From the NCBI GenBank assembly GCA_023420245.1, contig JAEZWL010000129.1:1-5506 (forward strand): a DNA stretch of 5,506 nt, written 5' to 3'. The first letter of the stretch is position 1. The number at the start of each line of letters is the position of its first letter. The stretch comes from Bacillota bacterium (GTDB lineage Bacteria > Bacillota > Clostridia > Oscillospirales > Acutalibacteraceae). The position numbers and the translations under genes are program-made. A model generated the notes under the pieces. The model worked only from the letters and a program-made list of their open reading frames with translations. It was not told the DNA's origin and ran no database searches. Positions 1 to 4,634 of the stretch are shown in pieces.

Positions 1-94
1 GGGAATGATCACGCTGGACCGGAGCATTGAAGGACTGCTGCGCAAAGGGATGATCACACCGAAAACCGCCGCCGAGTACCGTGCCGGGCTGTGA
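1..94 (+). CDS. PilT-like type IV pilus retraction ATPase, C-terminal fragment (5' end outside window)
   Basis: An open frame entering from the left edge (first full codon at position 2) ends at TGA 92-94 and gives about 30 residues: GMITLDRSIEGLLRKGMITP followed by KTAAEYRAGL. In GspE/PilT-family motor ATPases, and especially PilT, the C-terminus carries a segment of the type 'GM.T.DQSL..L...G.IT.E.A', and this fragment fits that pattern. The gene directly downstream encodes the PilC platform protein, the usual neighbour of PilT and PilB, which supports the call. These cytoplasmic hexameric ATPases drive pilus extension or retraction through PilC. The Walker boxes lie outside the window, so PilT versus PilB is decided only by the short tail and the context. 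The gap to pilC is 42 nt with no terminator visible, so the two are probably co-transcribed. Confidence 0.68.
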   Translation, partial: GMITLDRSIEGLLRKGMITPKTAAEYRAGL

Positions 95-121
95 AGCGTC
101 TGACCGTACGGATTCCAGAAA

Positions 122-130
122 GAGGAAGGG
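122..130 (+). promoter_or_regulatory. Ribosome binding site for pilC (supports a TTG start)
   Basis: GAGGAAGGG lies 6 nt before the TTG at 137-139. No in-frame ATG or GTG near this position would give the normal PilC N-terminus, so this Shine-Dalgarno sequence is what makes the TTG start credible. Confidence 0.7.
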
Positions 131-136
131 ATTTTA

Positions 137-1378
137 TTGCAGTTTCGCTATGTAGCCGTTGACTCTAAAAACAGAAAATCCCGCGGCGTGATAGACGCGG
201 AAAACAAAGCCGCCGTAATCGTTAAATTGCAGGATAACGGCTTATCTCCGCTTGAGGTGACGGGTACAGCGGAGGGAGCCGCCGTACCGAAATCCATCTG
301 GGAACAGGATATCGGCTCCTCCGATATCCACAAAACGAAAATACCGAAAAAAAAGCTGCTTGCCATAATGCATCAGATGGGAATCATGATGAAGGCCGGT
401 GTTTCGCTCTCGATGGCGATGGGCGTTCTGATCGACGCGGAAAAGAACAAAAAATTCAAAAGTATTCTGAATGAAATGAATTCGGATTTATATACCGGAA
501 TCCCGATTTCCGCCGCGATGGCAAAATTCAAAGCATTCCCCGAAATTCTGGTAAACATTATCCAGTCCGGTGAAGCCAACGGTCGGCTCGACACAGCCTT
601 TGAGCGCAGCGCGGTGATTCTGGAAAAGGAGATCACGCTCAGCGCAAAGCTGAACGGAGCTATGCGGTATCCAATCTTCCTGTTATTTATCACTATGGTG
701 ATGCTGATCGTCATGAACGTGGTCGTTCTGCCGAATTTCGCTTCCGTATTTAAGCAGTTCGGCGCACAGCTGCCGCTGATTACCGTATTGGTAATGGGCT
801 TTTCCAATTTTCTTGCAGCATATTGGTATCTGATCGTTTTCATTATATTTCTGATCATTTTTACATTTGTCATCTTAAAAAAGCAGTGCGACCCGTTTTC
901 CACCGAGGCAGACCGGCTTCTGCTGGGGTTCCCGGTTATCGGGAAGCTCCTGCGGCAGTCCTATATCGCGCGGTTCTGCCGCATCATGTCTTCCCTTGTG
1001 GAGTCCGGCGTCGATATCGTGAGCGCTCTCGAAATATCAAGGAACGTAATTCCCAATCGCTATATGAAAAAGCAGCTGTCACAGGTCATTGCCGACGTAA
1101 AGGTCGGTTCCTCCATTAACGCGGCTGTCGCCCAGTTTCCAATCTTCGACTCTCTTCTGGTTTCGATGCTCAAGGTGGGTGAGGAATCCGGCATGCTGTT
1201 TGAGACGCTGGATAAGATGGCCACACTTTACGAGGAAGAAACCGACGAAACGACCAAACGGCTCACCAATATGATGGAGCCCGCAATGACGATCATTATC
1301 GCTCTGATCGTCGGGACGGTGGTTGTCGCAATTGTGCTGCCAATGTTCAGTATGTACGGCGTTGTTGCCGGCGGATAG
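137..1378 (+). CDS. pilC: Type IV pilus inner-membrane platform protein PilC (GspF family)
   Basis: The product is a 413-residue polytopic membrane protein, close to the usual size of about 400 for PilC/GspF. It is the inner-membrane platform that couples the PilB and PilT motor ATPases to pilin assembly and removal. The N-terminus (FRYVAVDSKNRKSRGVIDAE) matches the family's short N-terminal beta region. Two T2SSF repeats follow, at about residues 73-200 and 275-402. Each carries the conserved glycine motif: SGEANGRL at 144-151 and VGEESGML at 347-354. Predicted membrane helices are near 179-199, 226-247 and 383-403, the usual three-helix layout. The start is TTG at 137, supported by GAGGAAGGG 6 nt upstream and by good alignment with the family start. 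The gene follows a PilT-like ATPase by 42 nt and is followed 11 nt later by a strong hairpin, so it appears to be the last gene of its operon. No pilin or prepilin peptidase gene is in the window. Confidence 0.93.
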   Translation: MQFRYVAVDSKNRKSRGVIDAENKAAVIVKLQDNGLSPLEVTGTAEGAAVPKSIWEQDIGSSDIHKTKIPKKKLLAIMHQMGIMMKAGVSLSMAMGVLIDAEKNKKFKSILNEMNSDLYTGIPISAAMAKFKAFPEILVNIIQSGEANGRLDTAFERSAVILEKEITLSAKLNGAMRYPIFLLFITMVMLIVMNVVVLPNFASVFKQFGAQLPLITVLVMGFSNFLAAYWYLIVFIIFLIIFTFVILKKQCDPFSTEADRLLLGFPVIGKLLRQSYIARFCRIMSSLVESGVDIVSALEISRNVIPNRYMKKQLSQVIADVKVGSSINAAVAQFPIFDSLLVSMLKVGEESGMLFETLDKMATLYEEETDETTKRLTNMMEPAMTIIIALIVGTVVVAIVLPMFSMYGVVAGG

Positions 1379-1389
1379 CCCGAAACAGC

Positions 1390-1416
1390 AAATCGGCGGG
1401 GAACCCCCGCCGATTT
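1390..1416. terminator. GC-rich hairpin between convergent genes, probable terminator of the pilus operon
   Basis: A perfect 12-bp inverted repeat, AAATCGGCGGGG / CCCCGCCGATTT, has a 3-nt AAC loop and starts 11 nt after the pilC stop. It is followed on the + strand by only a weak T-rich tail (TTTCAGTTAT) and on the - strand by TTTGCTGTTT. It could therefore act in both directions, ending pilC and also the minus-strand small gene whose stop is at 1504. The short T tract is the reason for less than full confidence. Confidence 0.65.
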
Positions 1417-1503
1417 CAGTTATACAAGCCGGCAGACTGCGCCCGCTTGTGCGGGACTGCAAACGCAAAAACCTTGCAAAGCGGGTTTGCTGTAAATCTG
1501 AAT

Positions 1504-1683
1504 TTACCGGAACATTGTGACGACGTTGTCCACCATCCCGTTAACCGCGTGCATCGCTTTGTTTGCGTTGCGGCGGAAGTGACGGTTGTCCTTCATCATT
1601 TTGGAGCCCATTGCGTACACGGCAACGCCGGCAACCATTCCCGCTCCTATGCCTCTGACAAAGCCCATGGTCTGTCGATACAT
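1504..1683 (-). CDS. Small glycine-zipper membrane protein (YtxH-like), 59 aa, function unknown
   Basis: The 59-residue product begins MYRQTMGFVRGIGAGMVAGV. One hydrophobic helix covers about residues 8-27. Within it G11, G15 and G19 form a GxxxGxxxG glycine zipper, a motif that favours helix-helix packing in membranes. The remainder (about 31-59, KDNRHFRRNANKAMHAVNGM then VDNVVTMFR) is basic and could form an amphipathic helix on the cytoplasmic side. This layout resembles the short YtxH-like proteins common in Firmicutes, which have no firm biochemical role. The start at 1683-1681 is chosen because AGGGAGGTC (1699-1691) sits 7 nt upstream. A longer in-frame start at 1728 would place this ribosome site inside the gene and add a poor N-terminus. 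The gene is convergent with pilC and divergent from trmL, so it is probably monocistronic. No convincing promoter was found upstream; the best -10-like sequence is TATAGT on the minus strand at 1732-1727, without a clear -35. Confidence 0.75.
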   Translation of the reverse strand: MYRQTMGFVRGIGAGMVAGVAVYAMGSKMMKDNRHFRRNANKAMHAVNGMVDNVVTMFR

Positions 1684-1690
1684 AATATAT

Positions 1691-1699
1691 GACCTCCCT
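1691..1699 (-). promoter_or_regulatory. Strong ribosome binding site of the small membrane protein gene
   Basis: Read on the minus strand this is AGGGAGGTC, a near-perfect anti-16S match. It is separated by 7 nt (ATATATT) from the ATG at 1683-1681. It is the main evidence that this short frame is translated and that the start is here. Confidence 0.75.
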
Positions 1700-1757
1700 A
1701 TAAATTTTAAGATACAAAGACCTGTCACTATATTTCCCTCTTTTCTGCTGTTTATAT

Positions 1758-1787
1758 TTGAAAATAAATTCCAAAACTATTTATGAA
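1758..1787 (+). promoter_or_regulatory. Candidate sigma-A promoter of trmL
   Basis: TTGAAA (1758-1763, five of six matches to the -35 consensus) is followed after 18 nt by TATGAA (1782-1787), a modest -10 box. Transcription would begin near 1794, downstream of an in-frame ATG at 1783, which argues for the ATG at 1843 as the trmL start. The -35 region (TTGAAAATAAATT) closely resembles that of the pgk promoter (TTGAAATAAATT). The weak -10 limits confidence. Confidence 0.4.
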
Positions 1788-1830
1788 TGTGTTTGTAAAA
1801 CTCCACGCTTTATATGCACGTTCGGGAATA

Positions 1831-1836
1831 AAGGAG
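1831..1836 (+). promoter_or_regulatory. Ribosome binding site of trmL
   Basis: AAGGAG sits 6 nt before the ATG at 1843 and fixes that codon as the start. The product then begins MPTLNIVMVEPEIPQNTGN, as is normal for the family. Confidence 0.8.
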
Positions 1837-1842
1837 CCTGCT

Positions 1843-2343
1843 ATGCCCACACTGAACATTGTTATGGTCGAACCGGAAATCCCCCAAAATACCGGAAATG
1901 TCGCCAGAACCTGCGCCGCCACCGGCGCCCGGCTTCATCTGGTGGGACCGATGGGATTTAAAATTGACGATAAAAAACTGAAACGCGCCGGACTTGACTA
2001 CTGGAATCTTCTCGATATTACTTATTACGATAGCCTCTCCGAATTTTTCCGGCTCAACACAGGAAATTTTTTCTATTTTACTACAAAGGCGAAGCACATT
2101 CATTCCGATATCTCTTACCCGGATAACTGCTACCTTGTATTCGGAAAGGAAACGGCCGGATTACCGGAGGATTTGCTTCACGACAACCCCGACTCCTGCG
2201 TGCGCATTCCCATGATCAACAACGCTGCCGCGCGCAGCCTGAATCTTTCCAACTCGGTTGCGGTCGGTGTCTATGAGGCACTGCGCCAGTGGGGCTACCC
2301 GAGTCTCCTGTGTGAAGGGAAACTTCGGAAGTATAACTGGTGA
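1843..2343 (+). CDS. trmL: tRNA (cytidine/uridine-34 2'-O)-methyltransferase TrmL (SPOUT family, YibK/CspR type)
   Basis: The product is 166 residues, the usual size for this minimal SPOUT enzyme. TrmL uses S-adenosylmethionine to 2'-O-methylate the wobble nucleotide 34 of certain leucine tRNAs in the cytoplasm, working as a dimer. The visible motifs, in order, are EPEIPQNTGNVARTCAATGA (motif 1, residues 10-29), the PMGFKIDDKKLKRAGLDYW block (36-54), the FGKETAGLP motif (100-108) and the C-terminal knot segment RSLNLSNSVAVGVYEALRQ (131-149). The last two form the trefoil-knot SAM pocket. One oddity is that the stretch between RIPM and RSLNLSN reads INNAAA. From memory of the family this is about two residues longer than in E. 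coli YibK (VPDS). The start is ATG 1843, chosen by AAGGAG at 1831. It has its own candidate promoter and lies divergent from the small membrane protein gene. No terminator is evident between its stop and the pgk promoter, so read-through into pgk is possible. Confidence 0.93.
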   Translation: MPTLNIVMVEPEIPQNTGNVARTCAATGARLHLVGPMGFKIDDKKLKRAGLDYWNLLDITYYDSLSEFFRLNTGNFFYFTTKAKHIHSDISYPDNCYLVFGKETAGLPEDLLHDNPDSCVRIPMINNAAARSLNLSNSVAVGVYEALRQWGYPSLLCEGKLRKYNW

Positions 2344-2382
2344 TATTTTTAACAAAGTATCGCTTTTAAAGGTCTCAAATGC

Positions 2383-2411
2383 TTGAAATAAATTACATTT
2401 TAGTGTATAAT
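2383..2411 (+). promoter_or_regulatory. Sigma-A promoter of the pgk-tpiA-gpmI genes
   Basis: TTGAAA (2383-2388) and a perfect TATAAT (2406-2411) are separated by exactly 17 nt. The predicted start of transcription is near 2418, giving a leader of about 46 nt. This is the strongest promoter in the window, as expected for abundant glycolytic enzymes. It is overlapped by a long inverted repeat. Confidence 0.85.
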
Positions 2412-2433
2412 GTCAAAGGTTAAAATGTAATTT
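2390..2433. promoter_or_regulatory. Perfect 13-bp inverted repeat straddling the pgk -10 box; putative operator
   Basis: AAATTACATTTTA (2390-2402) and TAAAATGTAATTT (2421-2433) are exact reverse complements with an 18-nt centre that holds the TATAAT box and the predicted transcription start. The left arm fills most of the -35/-10 spacer and the right arm covers about +4 to +16. The half-site centres are 31 bp apart, about three helical turns, so a dimer or tetramer could bind both on one DNA face. It does not match the operators I know for glycolytic regulators (CggR, Rex, CcpA). The regulator is unknown and the operator role is inferred. Confidence 0.6.
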
Positions 2434-2448
2434 CTGATCTATAAATAT

Positions 2449-2455
2449 AAAGGAG
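2449..2455 (+). promoter_or_regulatory. Ribosome binding site of pgk
   Basis: AAAGGAG ends 8 nt before the ATG at 2464. An in-frame GTG at 2455 overlaps this site and so cannot be the main start. Confidence 0.85.
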
Positions 2456-2463
2456 TGCAAACC

Positions 2464-3657
2464 ATGAATTATCTCAACAAAAAGACGGTAGAGGATATTG
2501 ATGTCGCAGGAAAAAGAGTATTGGTACGCTGTGATTTCAACGTTCCGTTCGATGCCGAGGGAAACATCTCCGACCCGAAGCGTATCGATGAAGCCCTGAA
2601 AACAATCAATTATCTCGTGAGCCACAAAGCGAAAGTAATTCTTTGCTCTCACCTTGGACGCCCGAAGGGTGAGTTCATCATGAAATACTCCCTTGCGCCC
2701 GTTGCCAAGTACCTTTCCAAGGTACTCGGTCAGGAAGTGAAAATGGCTGCCGACGTAGTAGGCGACAGCGCAAAAAGCATCGCCGCTTCTCTGAAGGAAG
2801 GCGAAGTGGAGCTCATCGAGAACGTGCGCTTCCACAAAGAGGAAGAGAAAAACGACCCTGAGTTTTCCAAACAGCTGGCTTCGATGGCTGAAATCTATGT
2901 GAACGATGCATTTGGCACCGCACACAGAGCGCATGCTTCCACAGCGGGCGTTGCGGCATACCTCCCGGCGGTATGCGGCTACCTCATTAAAAAGGAAATC
3001 ACCATCATGGGCGGCGCGCTCAGCAACCCGAAGCGCCCGTTCGTCGCTATTCTGGGCGGTGCAAAGGTTTCTGATAAAATCGGCGTTATTACCAATCTGC
3101 TCGATAAGGTTGATACCCTCATCATCGGCGGCGGCATGGCTTACACCTTCATGAACGCGCTCGGCTATTCCATCGGTACATCCATCTGCGAGAGCGACAA
3201 GGTCGAGCTTGCGAAGGATATGATGGCAAAGGCAAAGGAAAAGGGTGTTAAATTCCTCATCCCGGTAGACAACATTGTCGCAACCGAATACAAACCGGAC
3301 GCGGAGCACAAGCTCGTTGATTCCGACCAGATTCCGGACGGCTGGATGGGTCTCGATATCGGGCCGAAAACCGCAACACTGTTCACCGACGCGATTAAGG
3401 GCGCGGGCACGGTTGTGTGGAACGGACCTATGGGCGTTTCCGAGTGGGAAAACTTTGCGGCAGGCACCATCGCGGTCGCAAAGGCTGTCGCGGAAAGCGG
3501 CTCTATTTCCATCATCGGCGGCGGCGATTCCGCAGCGGCAGTTGAGAAGCTCGGCTTTGCAGACAAGATGACCCACATCTCCACAGGCGGCGGCGCTTCC
3601 CTTGAGTTCCTCGAGGGTCTTGAGCTCCCGGGTATTGCCTGCTTAAACGATAAATAA
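2464..3657 (+). CDS. pgk: Phosphoglycerate kinase
   Basis: The product is 397 residues, the normal length for monomeric bacterial PGK. It catalyses the cytoplasmic, substrate-level ATP-forming step 1,3-bisphosphoglycerate + ADP to 3-phosphoglycerate + ATP. The N-terminal substrate domain shows VLVRCDFNVPF (19-29, with D24 and N26 for 3-phosphoglycerate), R40, SHLGRPKG (62-69), NVRFHKEEEKNDPEF (120-134, R122) and VNDAFGTAHRAHAST (146-160, R155). The C-terminal nucleotide domain shows FVAILGGAKVSDKIGVI (193-209), IIGGGMAYTF (220-229), DIGPKT (298-303), VVWNGPMGVSEWENFAAGT (317-335) and IIGGGDSAAAV (350-360). A final ISTGGGASLEFLEG (372-385) completes the hinge region. All key residues are present. 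The start at ATG 2464 is set by AAAGGAG at 2449. The gene is first in the glycolytic run and is driven by a strong promoter with an inverted-repeat operator candidate. No gapA gene precedes it here, unlike many Firmicutes gap-pgk-tpi operons. Confidence 0.98.
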   Translation: MNYLNKKTVEDIDVAGKRVLVRCDFNVPFDAEGNISDPKRIDEALKTINYLVSHKAKVILCSHLGRPKGEFIMKYSLAPVAKYLSKVLGQEVKMAADVVGDSAKSIAASLKEGEVELIENVRFHKEEEKNDPEFSKQLASMAEIYVNDAFGTAHRAHASTAGVAAYLPAVCGYLIKKEITIMGGALSNPKRPFVAILGGAKVSDKIGVITNLLDKVDTLIIGGGMAYTFMNALGYSIGTSICESDKVELAKDMMAKAKEKGVKFLIPVDNIVATEYKPDAEHKLVDSDQIPDGWMGLDIGPKTATLFTDAIKGAGTVVWNGPMGVSEWENFAAGTIAVAKAVAESGSISIIGGGDSAAAVEKLGFADKMTHISTGGGASLEFLEGLELPGIACLNDK

Positions 3658-3665
3658 GAAAATTG

Positions 3666-3701
3666 CGGCACATGAACCGGCGCACATCGCCGATTCTGCC
3701 G
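3666..3701 (+). repeat. Nested inverted repeats just after pgk
   Basis: An outer pair CGGCA (3666-3670) / TGCCG (3697-3701) encloses an inner hairpin CGGCG (3678-3682) / CGCCG (3688-3692) with a 5-nt CACAT loop. Together with the hairpin that follows they fill most of the pgk-tpiA gap. An RNA-level role is possible but unproven. Confidence 0.4.
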
Positions 3702-3704
3702 ATT

Positions 3705-3734
3705 GGGGCGGGAAAAGTTCCGCCCCTTACTTTT
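3705..3734 (+). terminator. Intrinsic-terminator-like hairpin between pgk and tpiA (possible attenuator)
   Basis: GGGGCGG (3705-3711) pairs with CCGCCCC (3720-3726). A G-U and an A-U pair extend the stem to 9 bp with a 4-nt AAAG loop, and TTACTTTT follows. No convincing promoter lies between this hairpin and tpiA, so full termination would cut tpiA and gpmI off from the pgk promoter. I read it as a partial terminator, or as a 3' stabiliser that sets the pgk to tpiA ratio. Confidence 0.6.
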
Positions 3735-3748
3735 ACAATAAATTATAC

Positions 3749-3753
3749 GGAGG
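3749..3753 (+). promoter_or_regulatory. Ribosome binding site of tpiA
   Basis: GGAGG is 9 nt before the ATG at 3763 and 6 nt before an adjacent in-frame TTG at 3760. The ATG is preferred on codon strength; the two starts differ by one residue. Confidence 0.75.
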
Positions 3754-3762
3754 ATATATTTG

Positions 3763-4530
3763 ATGAATAAGAAATTAAGAAAAGCTGTTATTGCCGGAAA
3801 CTGGAAGATGAACAAAACCCCCGCGGAAGCAAAAGAGCTTATCGACGGCATTAAGCCGCTCGTGAAGGATGCGGACTGCGACGTTGTCGTATGCGTTCCT
3901 TATATCGATCTTTTTACCGCGCTTGAGGCAACCAAAGACTCCAATATCGGTGTTGGCGCGGAAAACTGCCATTGGGAAAAGAGCGGCGCCTTCACCGGCG
4001 AAATTTCTGCCGACATGCTGGCCGCCATGGGCGTACAGTACGTCATTATCGGGCACAGCGAGCGCAGAACCTATTTCGGTGAAACCGATGTGACCGTCAA
4101 CAAACGCGTCCGCGCCGCTCTGGACAGCGGTCTGACCGTTATCCTTTGCGTGGGCGAATATCTTGAGCAGCGCGAGCAGGGAATCACTGACGAGCTGGTT
4201 GCCCTGCAGACCAAGATTGCGCTCGGCGGCGTCTCCAAGGACGAGCTGAAAAAAATTATCATTGCCTATGAGCCTGTGTGGGCTATCGGCACCGGTAAAA
4301 CCGCAACCTCCGCTCAGGCGAACGAGGTTTGCGCGGTCATTCGCAAAACTGTGGAGAAGCTGTATGACGCAGCTGCCGCAGACGCAATGACAATCCAGTA
4401 CGGCGGTTCCATGAATGCCCAGAACGCCAACGAGCTTCTTGACGAGCCGGACGTTGACGGCGGCTTGATCGGCGGCGCTTCCTTAAAGCCAGCTGATTTC
4501 GCGGAAATCGTAAAAGCGGCAAGCAGGTAA
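3763..4530 (+). CDS. tpiA: Triosephosphate isomerase
   Basis: The product is 255 residues, the typical length for this dimeric TIM-barrel enzyme. It interconverts dihydroxyacetone phosphate and glyceraldehyde-3-phosphate in the cytoplasm. The catalytic residues are all visible: K15 in AGNWKMNK (11-18), H98 in IIGHSERR (95-102) and E170 in AYEPVWAIGTGKTAT (168-182). That last stretch also contains the flexible phosphate-gripping loop 6. YGGSMNAQNANELL (213-226) and DVDGGLIGGASL (230-241) form the loops that bind the substrate phosphate. No key residue is missing. The gene lies 105 nt after pgk and 104 nt before gpmI on the same strand. The spacing is long for an operon, and hairpins in both gaps suggest regulation or processing between genes. 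Confidence 0.98.
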   Translation: MNKKLRKAVIAGNWKMNKTPAEAKELIDGIKPLVKDADCDVVVCVPYIDLFTALEATKDSNIGVGAENCHWEKSGAFTGEISADMLAAMGVQYVIIGHSERRTYFGETDVTVNKRVRAALDSGLTVILCVGEYLEQREQGITDELVALQTKIALGGVSKDELKKIIIAYEPVWAIGTGKTATSAQANEVCAVIRKTVEKLYDAAAADAMTIQYGGSMNAQNANELLDEPDVDGGLIGGASLKPADFAEIVKAASR

Positions 4531-4536
4531 ATCAGA

Positions 4537-4570
4537 GCAATCCCATGAACAAAAGTCGGAGAAGGATTGC
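4537..4570 (+). repeat. 7-bp inverted repeat in the tpiA-gpmI gap
   Basis: GCAATCC (4537-4543) and GGATTGC (4564-4570) are exact reverse complements with a 20-nt loop, beginning 6 nt after the tpiA stop. There is no T tract after it, so it is not a terminator. It may be a weak RNA stem or chance. Confidence 0.35.
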
Positions 4571-4634
4571 AGAGTGCCAAGCTGTGCATTCGAATCTATT
4601 TTCCTTTGAACCCTGAAAGGCAGGATATGAACCT

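Noticed and set aside
373..903. A 176-aa minus-strand open frame opposite pilC
   Set aside because: It is the complement of a well-supported pilC gene, has low-complexity S/I-rich composition and shows no good ribosome site or family motif.
1684..1728. Longer start for the minus-strand small protein (15 extra residues)
   Set aside because: The AGGGAGGTC ribosome site lies inside this extension and points to the ATG at 1683. The extra residues do not extend the membrane helix.
1783..1842. Upstream in-frame ATG that would lengthen TrmL by 20 residues
   Set aside because: The ATG at 1843 has an ideal AAGGAG and gives the family-standard N-terminus. The candidate promoter would start transcription downstream of 1783.
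2390..2433. The inverted repeat before pgk as a terminator of trmL or as transposon terminal repeats
   Set aside because: The stem is AT-rich with an 18-nt loop and no clean T tract, unlike an intrinsic terminator. The 18-nt interior is far too short for a mobile element and contains a functional-looking promoter box.
2455..2463. GTG start three codons upstream of the chosen pgk ATG
   Set aside because: The GTG overlaps the AAAGGAG ribosome site itself, so the ribosome cannot use both; the ATG at 2464 has correct spacing.
2413..3576. A 387-aa open frame on the minus strand opposite pgk
   Set aside because: It lies wholly antisense to a clear pgk gene with every motif intact, has no recognisable domain and is rich in C, H and R as expected for the complement of biased codons.
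4585..4602. TTCGAATC resembling a tRNA T-loop in the tpiA-gpmI gap
   Set aside because: The five bases on each side (GTGCA and CTATT) do not pair as a T-stem, and no acceptor or anticodon arm is found around it.
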